26,942 nt of DNA from Parachlamydiaceae bacterium. GTDB lineage: Bacteria > Chlamydiota > Chlamydiia > Chlamydiales > Parachlamydiaceae. This document shows, piece by piece, positions 7,782-17,016 of the stretch. Both the position numbers and the translations under genes were made by a program. Positions within the stretch are counted from its first letter, which is position 1. Each line of letters starts with the position of its first letter. The notes beneath the pieces were generated by a model. The model made no database searches and was not told the origin of the DNA. It saw only the letters and a list, made by a program, of their open reading frames with translations. The stretch is taken from contig JACDGH010000007.1 of assembly GCA_013815395.1 (NCBI GenBank), positions 1 to 26,942 of the forward strand, written 5' to 3'.

Positions 7782-10700
7782 TCAATCACAAAAATTTATT
7801 TTATGGGAACGGAGGGCATCATGCAACTCCGGCGTCACTTTAACACCCCAGTTTGTATCAATATGCACTGTCGCTATGGCATGTTCTTGGATCAAAAATT
7901 CCACTTGCACAGGCACATCGCCACGATGCGCTTCAAATATACGCTTAAGATTAAGAATGTGACTTAACCTGGCTTCGTCAGCATCGATCTTCAAAATCAA
8001 TGGATCTTGCATCTTGGTTGGAGCTGCAACAACCTCTTTAACTTTTGTTTTAACCACTTGTTTAACACTCTCTGTTTTAGCTTTTGTCGAAGCCGTCGAT
8101 GCTTTGGCTGCACTGCTCTTATGATGGGCAAATTTAGCGACTTGATGCTTTGCTTTATCGAATGCCAGATCGCAGGCTTCGATCATTGCTTCATTTGCTT
8201 GCGTAAGATCTTCAATCCATCGACATGATAAGCGAGGCTCTTCTTCTTTTATTTCTAATTGTAGCACGGCATATAATAATTGATTTTCTTTAAGTAAATG
8301 CCCTTTTTCTTCAAATAATTCAGACCACATAGGCAACTCGAAACTTTCCACCCCATCGCTGATAATAAGAATAGCAAATTTCTTCTGAGTTTTGGCAGAT
8401 ATACGCACCTGCACAGTTTCCAGAATAAAGGCTGCCCGAAAAACGGTGTCATTGGACATTCTTTCGATATGACTTAAGGGGGTGCATGAAAGGCGTTTCA
8501 AGATCTCTTTATAAGCATCAAGCGGATGTCCAGTCAAGAAAAAGCCAAGCAGCTCTTTTTCCCTCAATAAAAGATCTTGCTTTGTGCGCTGATTTTTCAC
8601 TGTGGGTGGTTTAAGAAATCTGGATTCCTCAGTATCGCCCATGAGAGAAAATAGACTTAGAATCCCGGCCGAGGCTTCCTTTTTTTCCTTAGCAGTTGCT
8701 TCATAGATAGGATCGACACTCTGCTTCAAGGCGTCGCGCGTCCAACCCGTAAAATCGAAACACCCAGCATCCACAAGATCTTCAATGACCTTTTTACCGA
8801 CTTTTTTGGGGTCTGTGCGCTTGCAAAATTGATATAAATCTTTAAAAGGGCCAGCTTTCTGTCTTTCATTGATGATTGCTTCAACAACGCCTGTGCCTAC
8901 ACCTTTGATGCCCGACATCGCAAAGCGAATCCCTTGTGGACCTGAAGAAAAAGTCAAACCAGCCTCATTCACATCAGGGGGGAGGATTTTAATATCCATC
9001 GACTGTCCTTCGCGAATGAACTTGGCCACTTTGGTTAGATCATCACGGTCACATGTCATTAAGGAAGCCATCCAATCCCCTGGATAGTTAGCCTTAAAAT
9101 AGGCTGTAACATAAGACAAATATCCATAAGCTGCGGCATGGGATTTATTAAAACCATAGGAAGCAAATTTCACCATTTTATCGAAAATGCGCATTGAAAC
9201 TTCTTCGTCAATATCATTTTCCTTAGCGCCAACGCGAAACTTTTCGCGCTCATTATTCATCTGGTCCATATCTTTTTTACCCATGGCCCGGCGAAGCACA
9301 TCACCTTCCCCAAGAGAGTATCTAGCAAGCTTGCTGGCAATTTGCATGACCTGCTCTTGATAGACCATAATCCCATAAGTTTCAGATAAGATTTCTTTCA
9401 TCCAATCGTGGTCGTATTCAATAGGTTCACGTCCGTGCTTACGATTGATAAATGAGGGAATCATGTCCATTGGACCTGGACGGTATAGCGCGCCCACAGC
9501 GATGATCTCTTCAAACTTGTCAAGATGCAACTGACGGGCCAAATCTTGCATACCTCCAGATTCTAACTGAAAGATGCCAAGTGTTTTGCCTTGATTGAGA
9601 ATATCAAAAGAAGGTTTATCATCGAGAGGCAAGTCGACCCAATCAATATCCCGCTTAGTGTTGGATTTAATCGCATCCACGCACATTTTAATGGCCGTCA
9701 AAGTCTTTAAACCTAAAAAGTCCACCTTAAGCATACCCACAAGCTCAACCGGCTTCATTGAAAATTGAGTTACCGGCATGTCGGAATCTTTGGCATTGCA
9801 AATAGGAATAAAATTGGTCAAAGGCTCGCCACTTATAATAATCCCTGCGGCGTGAATTCCTGTGTTGCGTATAGACCCTTCCAGCTTCCTTCCAATATCG
9901 AGAATGCGCCGCGCTTCCTCATCACTTTCATACATTTGGCGCAAATCCTGATCCTTCTCCAAAGCCTTCTCGAGAGTGATATTTAGGTCTTCAGGGATCA
10001 ATTTAGCAATTTCATTAACTTTTGCTAGAGGCACGCTAAGCACACGGCCCACATCTTTAATGGACATCTTAGCTTTCATCGTTCCAAAAGTAATGATCTG
10101 AGCGATGTTGTCTTTGCCATATTTATTTAAAGTGTAGTTAATGACTTCCCCACGCCGATCCATGCATATGTCTACGTCGATATCGGGATAGGAGATGCGC
10201 TCAGGATTGATAAAGCGTTCAAAGAACAAATGAAAGCGTAAAGGCTCAATGTCCGTCACGCCTATGAGGTACAGAACAATTGAGCCGGCACCCGAACCCC
10301 TTCCTGGACCTACAGGAATCCCCTGACTCTTTGCCCAATTAATGAAGTCCCATACGATCAAAAGGTAATCGCACATTTCTTTAGGGACGATAACACTCAT
10401 TTCATAATTTAGGCGTTCGCGAACGACATCTTCAGGTTTTTTATCTGGATAGATTTCTTGCACTTTTGCTAAGCGTTCAGTCGTATAACGTTTGCCGATA
10501 CCCTCTTCACATAATTGCCAAAGGAAAGCTTCCACAGCCTGTACCCGCTCTTCCCTTGAATATTCTTTTTCATTCAAAGCTGGGGGTAAATAGACAGGAT
10601 AGTGCTTGGTTTTAAAGTCCAACTCCACTTTACATTTCTCACCTATCTCTAACGAGGAGACCAAAGCTTGCGGTGCATCTGCAAAAAGCGTTGCCATTTG

Positions 10701-11555
10701 TAGAGGGTTCTTAAAATAGAATTCATGCGATGGGTAGGTGAGGCGTTTTGGATTAGCAACGCGAAATTTAGGGTTTCCATATGAATCTTTTTCCCAAATT
10801 TCACACGGCTCGCCCGATTGCACATTGATCAAAATTTCATGAGCTTTCCAATCAGAACGTTCCAAATAATGACTGTCATTGGTGGCGACCACAGGGATAG
10901 AAAGTTCTTGAGAAATTTCTAATAAGGCTTGATTGACTTTATTCTGTTTTTGAATATGGCCTTGATAATGTTGAATAAGCCATGACTCTTGATAAAATCC
11001 ATCAGCATGCAACTCATGATCTGTCATGGGATGGCGCTGTAATTCCAAGTAGTAATCTTCGCCAAAAAGATTGCGATGCCACTTAATTTGTTCAATAAGC
11101 GACTCATGCGTCCCATGAAGGACTTCATAAGCTACGCGGCTATTGCTACAACCCGATAAGCAAATCAAGCCTTCACTATATTGGGCTAATACTTCATTGT
11201 CGATGCGCGGATTATAATAAAAACCTTCAAGATAACCTATCGAAGAAAGCTTGCAAAGGTTATGGTAGCCTTGTTTATTTTTAGCTAAGAGGATCAGATG
11301 AAAACTGGAGCGGTTCATCTCTTTTTTTTTCTCTTGCCTCATTCCGGGAGCTACATAAAACTCACATCCCAAAATTGGCTTCACAGCAGCATCTTTACAG
11401 GCCTTGTAAAAATCAACTGCACCGAACATGTTGCCATGATCAGTCAAAGCCACCGCCTTCATTCCAAAACTGGCTGACTTTTCAGCAATTGCTTGAACAG
11501 AAGCTGATGCATCCAGAATAGAATACTGAGAATGAACGTGCAGGGGGATCCACAT
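7782..11555 (-). CDS. dnaE: DNA polymerase III subunit alpha
   Basis: The replicative polymerase catalytic subunit, 1257 residues, slightly longer than the E. coli enzyme. The PHP domain is at the N terminus (H6-V-H8-S, then L-T-D-H-G-N). The Pol III palm carries the catalytic aspartates in P-D-I-D-V-D-I-C-M-D-R at about residues 452-462 and in K-V-D-F-L-G-L near 611. G-P-G-R-G-S-G-A-G and Y-Q-E-Q-V-M-Q are further family signatures. The tandem HhH and OB regions follow. Close to the end, a Lys/Ala/Ser-rich linker (about residues 1150-1180) precedes the last domain. No intein is apparent. It starts 22 bases after the uhpC stop; from memory the same uhpC-dnaE neighbourhood occurs in Chlamydia trachomatis. 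A 75-base gap separates it from the BamD-like gene downstream. Confidence 0.98.
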   Translation of the reverse strand: MWIPLHVHSQYSILDASASVQAIAEKSASFGMKAVALTDHGNMFGAVDFYKACKDAAVKPILGCEFYVAPGMRQEKKKEMNRSSFHLILLAKNKQGYHNLCKLSSIGYLEGFYYNPRIDNEVLAQYSEGLICLSGCSNSRVAYEVLHGTHESLIEQIKWHRNLFGEDYYLELQRHPMTDHELHADGFYQESWLIQHYQGHIQKQNKVNQALLEISQELSIPVVATNDSHYLERSDWKAHEILINVQSGEPCEIWEKDSYGNPKFRVANPKRLTYPSHEFYFKNPLQMATLFADAPQALVSSLEIGEKCKVELDFKTKHYPVYLPPALNEKEYSREERVQAVEAFLWQLCEEGIGKRYTTERLAKVQEIYPDKKPEDVVRERLNYEMSVIVPKEMCDYLLIVWDFINWAKSQGIPVGPGRGSGAGSIVLYLIGVTDIEPLRFHLFFERFINPERISYPDIDVDICMDRRGEVINYTLNKYGKDNIAQIITFGTMKAKMSIKDVGRVLSVPLAKVNEIAKLIPEDLNITLEKALEKDQDLRQMYESDEEARRILDIGRKLEGSIRNTGIHAAGIIISGEPLTNFIPICNAKDSDMPVTQFSMKPVELVGMLKVDFLGLKTLTAIKMCVDAIKSNTKRDIDWVDLPLDDKPSFDILNQGKTLGIFQLESGGMQDLARQLHLDKFEEIIAVGALYRPGPMDMIPSFINRKHGREPIEYDHDWMKEILSETYGIMVYQEQVMQIASKLARYSLGEGDVLRRAMGKKDMDQMNNEREKFRVGAKENDIDEEVSMRIFDKMVKFASYGFNKSHAAAYGYLSYVTAYFKANYPGDWMASLMTCDRDDLTKVAKFIREGQSMDIKILPPDVNEAGLTFSSGPQGIRFAMSGIKGVGTGVVEAIINERQKAGPFKDLYQFCKRTDPKKVGKKVIEDLVDAGCFDFTGWTRDALKQSVDPIYEATAKEKKEASAGILSLFSLMGDTEESRFLKPPTVKNQRTKQDLLLREKELLGFFLTGHPLDAYKEILKRLSCTPLSHIERMSNDTVFRAAFILETVQVRISAKTQKKFAILIISDGVESFELPMWSELFEEKGHLLKENQLLYAVLQLEIKEEEPRLSCRWIEDLTQANEAMIEACDLAFDKAKHQVAKFAHHKSSAAKASTASTKAKTESVKQVVKTKVKEVVAAPTKMQDPLILKIDADEARLSHILNLKRIFEAHRGDVPVQVEFLIQEHAIATVHIDTNWGVKVTPELHDALRSHKINFCD

Positions 11556-11577
11556 AATAAAACCTTAGTTTACTCTC

Positions 11578-12954
11578 TTAAGCAAATTCCGGCGTATCAC
11601 CTTTTTTAAGGTCCTTCAACGGAACAACCGGACGATGATATTCTTTAACGCTCCACATCGGAGCAAGAAATAAGATCAAACAAACACAACAAAGTATTAA
11701 CACGATGAAAAACATATCCCAACCCAATAGCTGAGTAATCTTTCCAAGCGGATAGCCCGACATAGCAGCTCCCATATAACCAAAGCAGCCTGCAAAGCCC
11801 GTCGCTGTGGCAGCCGCATTTTTATGCGATAATTCCGCTGCTGCAACACCTATAAGGACTTGGGGTCCAAACACCATAAAGCCCATCAAAAATATCGCAC
11901 TCGAATCCAACCATGAATATCCTTTTGGAACAAACCAAAACATGCTCACGGAGATTAATATCCCTATCGCACATAAGACGCATACCGACACCCGTCTGGC
12001 ACCAAATAATTTGTCAGAGGCCCACCCAGCACTTAATCCTCCAAAGAAACCGCCCACCTCAAAAATCGATACATAACCACTAGCTGCAAGGCGACTATAC
12101 CCTTTCTGTTCATAAAGAAAAAGCGCCGTCCAATCCCCTAGACCTGTGCGGACCACATACAAAAAAAATGAAGCAAAGGAAAGCAGCCAAATGTATTTAT
12201 TTTTAACAACATATTCCATAAAAATTTCTTTTGCCGTGAGCTTTTGATCAACCCCTTTAGGGTTGACTCCGGCAAAATCATTGCGATAAACCTCAATAGG
12301 AGGTAATCCTATCGATTGAGGTGTGTCACGCAAGCGATTAATCAAAAAGAATCCCCCCAGGATGCAAATTGCTCCAGGGACAAACATAGCAAAACGCCAA
12401 TCGAAGAAATAAAGAGAAGCGCCCACTATCCAAGGAATTGTAAAAGCACCTACATTGTGGGCAATACTCCATGTGGACCACCATGACCCACGCTCATTTT
12501 GGGAATACCATTGGGTAAGGAATCGGGTACAGGGTGGCCATCCGAAACCTTGAAACCAGCCGTTTAACCCCCAGAAAATAGCTAAAAAAATGAAAGAAGA
12601 CGACATTCCAAATAAGATGTTACAAAATCCTGTTAAAATCAATCCTAGAGCCATAAAATAGCGTGGACTTGACAAGTCGGATATAATGCCGTTAGCAAAT
12701 TTACTCACTCCATAACTGATATACAGGATACTTCCGATCAATCCCAAATCGGCTTTATCAAAATGCAAATCTTCAATTAATCCTGGCATAGCAAAAGTGA
12801 AACTTTTTCGAGTGAAATAATATAAAGCATAGCCAATCAAAGTAGAATAAAGAATCCGTACTCGCCAATATTTATAATCACTTTTTATTATTTCCTGATC
12901 CTGTATTTCCGGACTATTTGCTGCGGGCCTAAAAATATTAAGTAATGATGACAC
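11578..12954 (-). CDS. uhpC: Hexose-phosphate:phosphate antiporter (UhpC/GlpT family)
   Basis: A 458-residue, roughly 12-helix major-facilitator transporter of the organophosphate:phosphate antiporter family. Chlamydial UhpC imports glucose 6-phosphate from the host cell in exchange for phosphate, feeding glycogen and central metabolism. Diagnostic stretches are Y-Y-F-T-R-K-S-F-T-F-A in the first helix region and E-R-G-S-W-W-S-T-W-S-I-A-H-N-V-G near residue 155, the OPA-family signature. The start is GTG at 12954-12952. AAGGAG sits five bases upstream and no ATG is available in a suitable place, so GTG is well supported. It is the first gene of the minus-strand group uhpC-dnaE-bamD-like-lptE. 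Substrate is inferred from the chlamydial family. Confidence 0.9.
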   Translation of the reverse strand: MSSLLNIFRPAANSPEIQDQEIIKSDYKYWRVRILYSTLIGYALYYFTRKSFTFAMPGLIEDLHFDKADLGLIGSILYISYGVSKFANGIISDLSSPRYFMALGLILTGFCNILFGMSSSFIFLAIFWGLNGWFQGFGWPPCTRFLTQWYSQNERGSWWSTWSIAHNVGAFTIPWIVGASLYFFDWRFAMFVPGAICILGGFFLINRLRDTPQSIGLPPIEVYRNDFAGVNPKGVDQKLTAKEIFMEYVVKNKYIWLLSFASFFLYVVRTGLGDWTALFLYEQKGYSRLAASGYVSIFEVGGFFGGLSAGWASDKLFGARRVSVCVLCAIGILISVSMFWFVPKGYSWLDSSAIFLMGFMVFGPQVLIGVAAAELSHKNAAATATGFAGCFGYMGAAMSGYPLGKITQLLGWDMFFIVLILCCVCLILFLAPMWSVKEYHRPVVPLKDLKKGDTPEFA

Positions 12955-13000
12955 AAAAACTCCTTACTTGGAATTGACCGAGTTTAAAAGGACATAAGAT

Positions 13001-13028
13001 ATTTTAACAGAAATTAATGAAATAGCAA
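13001..13028 (-). promoter_or_regulatory. Candidate promoter for uhpC-dnaE
   Basis: On the minus strand TTGCTA (13028-13023) and TAAAAT (13006-13001) are spaced by 16 bases and face the uhpC GTG at 12954. Both match the primary-sigma consensus in four or five of six positions. The region is AT-rich, so a chance match is possible. Confidence 0.35.
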
Positions 13029-13037
13029 GGAATTTCA

Positions 13038-13066
13038 TTGACGTAGGAGCAAATATATGCTAGAAA
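13038..13066 (+). promoter_or_regulatory. Candidate promoter for the FHA-murG-murC/ddl gene train
   Basis: TTGACG (13038-13043) and TAGAAA (13061-13066) are spaced by exactly 17 bases and point to the gene at 13180. This leaves an untranslated leader of about 105 bases. The -35 match is strong and the -10 is fair. It is divergent from, and close to, the candidate uhpC promoter. Confidence 0.4.
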
Positions 13067-13179
13067 TCCTTCGATAGAAAATCACTGCTAAAACAACTAA
13101 TCTTCCAAATATTATTTGTTAAAGTAGTGAAATTAATATTGCAAATTCCATCACTTTTCCCATTTAATAAGGTATCTGC

Positions 13180-15888
13180 ATGATAAGACTTGTAGTCATA
13201 TCTGATTCACCTCCGACCACTACGCGATATTTCGATCAACCTACGGTGACTATCGGTTCTGCAACTTCCCCCGCTGCCGACCTTTCTCTTTCTGAAAAGT
13301 CATTATATGACAGCCATATTCAAATTATTCAAGAACAAAAAAATTTTTATCTGATTAATGTAGCCAATGACCCTTTTGCCACTTTAAACGGCAAACCTTT
13401 TGGTAAAAAAAAACTTAATCCTAATGACATTATTCAAATTGGCAACGCACTCATTCGTTTTGAATCGGAAAACAAATCTTTAAACCCGCACATTTTACCG
13501 GCCCTTTCTTCTGGAGAATCAGCGCAAAATGAGGAAGCAAAAACTGAAGAAATAAGAAATGAAAAATTAAAAGTAGAAGAAACGACGCTAGAAGAAACAA
13601 ATGTCAAAGAAACAAAGCCTGAAGAAGCTGAGATTTCGAACTTAGTCGATACCACAGAACTCCTTCCTATTATTCTTGAAAAAAAACTCTCTGAATATGC
13701 CGAAACATTGCAAACTCCCCCTTTTTCTTTTGATCTAACCCCCGAAGAAGAAGAATTACTAATAGCTCTGCAAAGTAAAGACATTTTCTATCAAGATTAT
13801 TTTGAGTTGGAGAATGAAATCGACTTTGAACCGATTGAGTATTCTCAACAAATGACTTCAGAGGCCGAAAAACCAAATATTAACAAGCAAATGCCTCACC
13901 CGCTGGCAGAAAGCCTTGCGACAGCCATAATTATTCCTTCTAATGAATCGCTTGCGTTTACTTCCCCAAATCTTCCTCCAGCTCCTGCTATCTCAACACC
14001 TTCAACTACTCCCAAACTATCTCTGAAAGATTATTATTTAAGTGAATACGATGATGTGGGCGATACAAACTCCTCTACCCCTAACGACACTGACAATTTA
14101 TCTACTATTCCAAAAATCTTGTTATCTTTCCAAAATTGGATCATTTATCTCAAAGTAGGAGGAATTTTTGTAGTCATCGGAATCATTGCATTAAGTTTAG
14201 CCTATTTATGGATGACCAATCAGAGCGATAAGGAGGAAATCACGGCTTCGAAAGCAGTAGCCGATGTTGCCATGGCATTAACCTATGCACAAATTAAAAA
14301 TATTCATCCTCAAAATCAAAACTGGTCGGACCCTGAGTTCATTAAAAATCATTTAACAGCCGTTCTGCCATCAAAATATTCCTCGTATGCGGATTTCGAC
14401 ACGCATGGTCAATTCATTAATTGTCCTTATTTTCTTAGAATTTATACCAGTGGGGATTTGTCCCAATTTCTAGTGATCGCGCAGCCTGCGCCAAGTGTGC
14501 TGCAGTGGCTTATTCCTAAGGCTACCATTATCATTGATTCAAATGCTATGCAGATGCGAAAAACACATGATCTTAAGTCGTTGAATCGCTTATTAGTAAA
14601 TGCTAACACTCTCGATGGCACAAGCGCGGTAGAAGTTTCTCATTTGGTGCAACAAGGTAAACTTATATCGCTGGACAGCTTGGTAAATACCACAGAACAA
14701 GTGGGCTTTTTGCCTCCAAAAGCCTTGGCTTTGATGCGTCCAGGTGCGGAAAATCTCGTTTATAATGCCCCTCGCTATTTTCCACTGAGTGAAGAACTCA
14801 TGAAAAAATCAATGGACCTGATTGAAAGGCATGCAGTCAGCCCTGAAGTTGTTCGACTGCAGCATGAACTTGGGATGTTAAAAAAATTGCCAGATGTAGT
14901 TTTTTATATTTCTGGAGGAATTCAAAGTGCAATTCTTGCCCATAAAGCTTTAACCACACTTTCACCGAAGGAAAAATTTCTCATAGCTTATTTGCAAATA
15001 AACAACAAAGGACAGGTTTTCAATAGTCACATTTTTATAGATGATTCTATCCAAGAAGTGGCCATAAATGAAAACAATCATGTGAACAAAGCCGGATATG
15101 ATCTCTCAGAATTTCAAACTTCTTTGCAAAATGAGTCACAACAACATACCGCGAATTCATCTAATGGTGATGAAGAAGAGGAGAACCCCCTTCTTCTGCA
15201 ATTTTCTGCGTTAAATGCCTGTCGTCAACAAGCTTTACGACCTGTAAGTGAAGAATTGATAAGTAAAATAAACCAAGAAACAAATTCTTTTCAGGAAAAT
15301 TTTGAATCAAAAATTAATGAGCTTTTGGCCAAATACATTGAGATCGAAAATGAACAGCAATTCAAGATTCTACAAAAACTAGAGTCTATCTATCATGAAT
15401 ATAGAAATGTTTCAGCAGCGCAATTTTTTCACCTGGCCAAAATCGCTGGGGTTAAACAATCTTTAACGGATTTTCTAGCTCACCTCAAACAGATGCAGCA
15501 ATCCCCCGAATTCACTAAAGAACAATTAGATGAAAAACTGCAAAGAATTGAAAAAACATCAAATTGGCAGGACTTTGAGCAAGAGGTTGTGGACCTGATT
15601 ATACTCAATTTTGAAAACATTCCGGATGAAGAAAGAATTATTGCTTTTCAAAATGCCACGCGTTCCAAAATCATTCAAAAGCTCAATCAATTTATTTTAT
15701 CTCCAGAGCATCCTCAAATTCTACAATCTTTTGGTGTTGAAAATAGATATATTTTGATAAATATTCTTAAGAAGAGTTGGATTACAGATTCGGACAGTTA
15801 TGAATTTTATTTGAATGAATTCGATCTTCGCATGCTACCGCGAGATTCTATGCAAAGTAATGACGGGGAAGAGGAAGAAGAGGAATAG
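13180..15888 (+). CDS. FHA-domain single-pass membrane protein, 902 aa
   Basis: Residues 1-100 have the FHA fold pattern: V-T-I-G-S, A-D-L-S-L-S, D-S-H-I-Q-I, then L-N-G-K-P-F and D-I-I-Q-I-G. The usual phosphothreonine-binding residues are not conserved: the Arg of the 'GR' turn is Ser, and the Ser three before the His is Tyr. An acidic Glu/Lys-rich linker (about 110-160) and a Ser/Pro/Thr-rich stretch lead to one membrane span at about 323-345. An unrecognised periplasmic region of about 550 residues follows, partly helical, ending in an acidic E-E-E-E-E-E tail. Cytoplasmic FHA, one span and a periplasmic domain also describe type III secretion inner-ring protein SctD, but no secretion genes are nearby. 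It lies 11 bases before murG, so a wall-synthesis or division role is as likely. The ATG has AAGG 9 bases upstream. Confidence 0.75.
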   Translation: MIRLVVISDSPPTTTRYFDQPTVTIGSATSPAADLSLSEKSLYDSHIQIIQEQKNFYLINVANDPFATLNGKPFGKKKLNPNDIIQIGNALIRFESENKSLNPHILPALSSGESAQNEEAKTEEIRNEKLKVEETTLEETNVKETKPEEAEISNLVDTTELLPIILEKKLSEYAETLQTPPFSFDLTPEEEELLIALQSKDIFYQDYFELENEIDFEPIEYSQQMTSEAEKPNINKQMPHPLAESLATAIIIPSNESLAFTSPNLPPAPAISTPSTTPKLSLKDYYLSEYDDVGDTNSSTPNDTDNLSTIPKILLSFQNWIIYLKVGGIFVVIGIIALSLAYLWMTNQSDKEEITASKAVADVAMALTYAQIKNIHPQNQNWSDPEFIKNHLTAVLPSKYSSYADFDTHGQFINCPYFLRIYTSGDLSQFLVIAQPAPSVLQWLIPKATIIIDSNAMQMRKTHDLKSLNRLLVNANTLDGTSAVEVSHLVQQGKLISLDSLVNTTEQVGFLPPKALALMRPGAENLVYNAPRYFPLSEELMKKSMDLIERHAVSPEVVRLQHELGMLKKLPDVVFYISGGIQSAILAHKALTTLSPKEKFLIAYLQINNKGQVFNSHIFIDDSIQEVAINENNHVNKAGYDLSEFQTSLQNESQQHTANSSNGDEEEENPLLLQFSALNACRQQALRPVSEELISKINQETNSFQENFESKINELLAKYIEIENEQQFKILQKLESIYHEYRNVSAAQFFHLAKIAGVKQSLTDFLAHLKQMQQSPEFTKEQLDEKLQRIEKTSNWQDFEQEVVDLIILNFENIPDEERIIAFQNATRSKIIQKLNQFILSPEHPQILQSFGVENRYILINILKKSWITDSDSYEFYLNEFDLRMLPRDSMQSNDGEEEEEE

Positions 15889-15899
15889 TACAGGCATAT

Positions 15900-17003
15900 A
15901 TGATTAAAAAAATTTTAATTGCAACCGGAGGCACGGGCGGCCACATTTATCCTGCGATCGCCTTGGCACAGCAAATTGGCCGTGAGATTCCTAACAGCCA
16001 GGTGATGTTTGTTGGTGGGGGTTTAGAGGAAAATCGCTACTTTGACCGCAATGCTTTTGTTTCACGAAGCATTGATTGCGGAGCTTTTGTTAATAAATCG
16101 CCTTTAGCAATTATTAGAAGTTTATCTAATATCAGTAAAGGCCTTTACCAAAGCCTCAAATTGATCCGCGAATTTCGTCCTGATGTGGCCGTGGGTTTCG
16201 GCAGTTTCTATTCCTTTCCTCCTTTAGTGGCTGCTAAATTGATGTCTGTACCATTGGTTTTGCATGAAGCAAATAGTATTCCTGGTAAAGTAAATCGCTT
16301 ATTATCCAAATATGCTACCATATCAACCGTGCATTTTCCGCAAACACTGCCACTGCTTAAAGGCAATACCTTAGAAGTGGGTATGCCTCTCAGACATGAA
16401 TTCACGCATTCTACCTATTCTAAAGTTGAAGCCAAGCAATATTTCGGCTTAGATCCCGACCTCCCAATTGTGCTTATTTTTGGTGGCTCCCAAGGAGCGC
16501 AAGCGATTAACTCTCTAGCTTTGCAAGCAATCGAATATGCCCAAACTGGCCATAAATCTGCATTGCAAGTGATCCATTTGACAGGAACCTCTTCCTCTGC
16601 CGACAAATTGCGATCGGCCTATGCACAGCAACAGATACCAGCTGCAGTGAAATCTTTTGAAGTGCAGATGGCCATGGCATGGCGAGCTGCCGACGTGGTG
16701 ATTTCACGGGCCGGTGCTGGTACAATTGCTGAACAATTAGAATTTGAAGTACCGGCAATATTAATCCCTTTTGCGGCAGCTGCTGATAATCATCAAGAAC
16801 ATAACGCCAATTTTATGGTGGACAATGTGGGTGGCGCTAAAAAGGTATTAGAGAGTGAATTGAATGCAAATTTGCTTGGTACACATATTGCAGAGCTCTT
16901 ACAGGTTAATACTGGGACTACGATGCGGCACGCCATGCGTGAATATAAACAAAAATCGCGCTCCTGCGACTTATGTGCAGTAATAAAAAAAATTATAATG
17001 TAA
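15900..17003 (+). CDS. murG: MurG, lipid I N-acetylglucosaminyltransferase
   Basis: MurG adds GlcNAc from UDP-GlcNAc to lipid I on the inner face of the inner membrane, making lipid II. The 367-residue protein has the N-terminal glycine loop G-G-T-G-G-H-I-Y-P-A (residues 10-19), H-E-A-N-S-I-P-G in the acceptor domain, G-G-S-Q-G-A-Q-A-I-N (about 195-204) and S-R-A-G-A-G-T-I-A-E (about 269-278) in the donor UDP-sugar site. Length is normal. It begins 11 bases after the FHA protein gene and ends 13 bases before murC-ddl, so it is within one operon. The C terminus ends in a short Lys/Ile tail. Confidence 0.96.
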   Translation: MIKKILIATGGTGGHIYPAIALAQQIGREIPNSQVMFVGGGLEENRYFDRNAFVSRSIDCGAFVNKSPLAIIRSLSNISKGLYQSLKLIREFRPDVAVGFGSFYSFPPLVAAKLMSVPLVLHEANSIPGKVNRLLSKYATISTVHFPQTLPLLKGNTLEVGMPLRHEFTHSTYSKVEAKQYFGLDPDLPIVLIFGGSQGAQAINSLALQAIEYAQTGHKSALQVIHLTGTSSSADKLRSAYAQQQIPAAVKSFEVQMAMAWRAADVVISRAGAGTIAEQLEFEVPAILIPFAAAADNHQEHNANFMVDNVGGAKKVLESELNANLLGTHIAELLQVNTGTTMRHAMREYKQKSRSCDLCAVIKKIIM

Positions 17004-17016
17004 AACTAAAGGTTAT

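Noticed and set aside
7782..11555. Intein or frameshift in dnaE because of its length
   Set aside because: Domain order is normal and continuous, no splicing-type insertion is visible, and the extra length is explained by the Lys/Ala-rich linker near the C terminus.
13180..15888. Firm call as type III secretion protein SctD
   Set aside because: The layout is similar, but no other secretion gene is present, the periplasmic part is much longer than expected and not recognisable, and the neighbours are murein genes.
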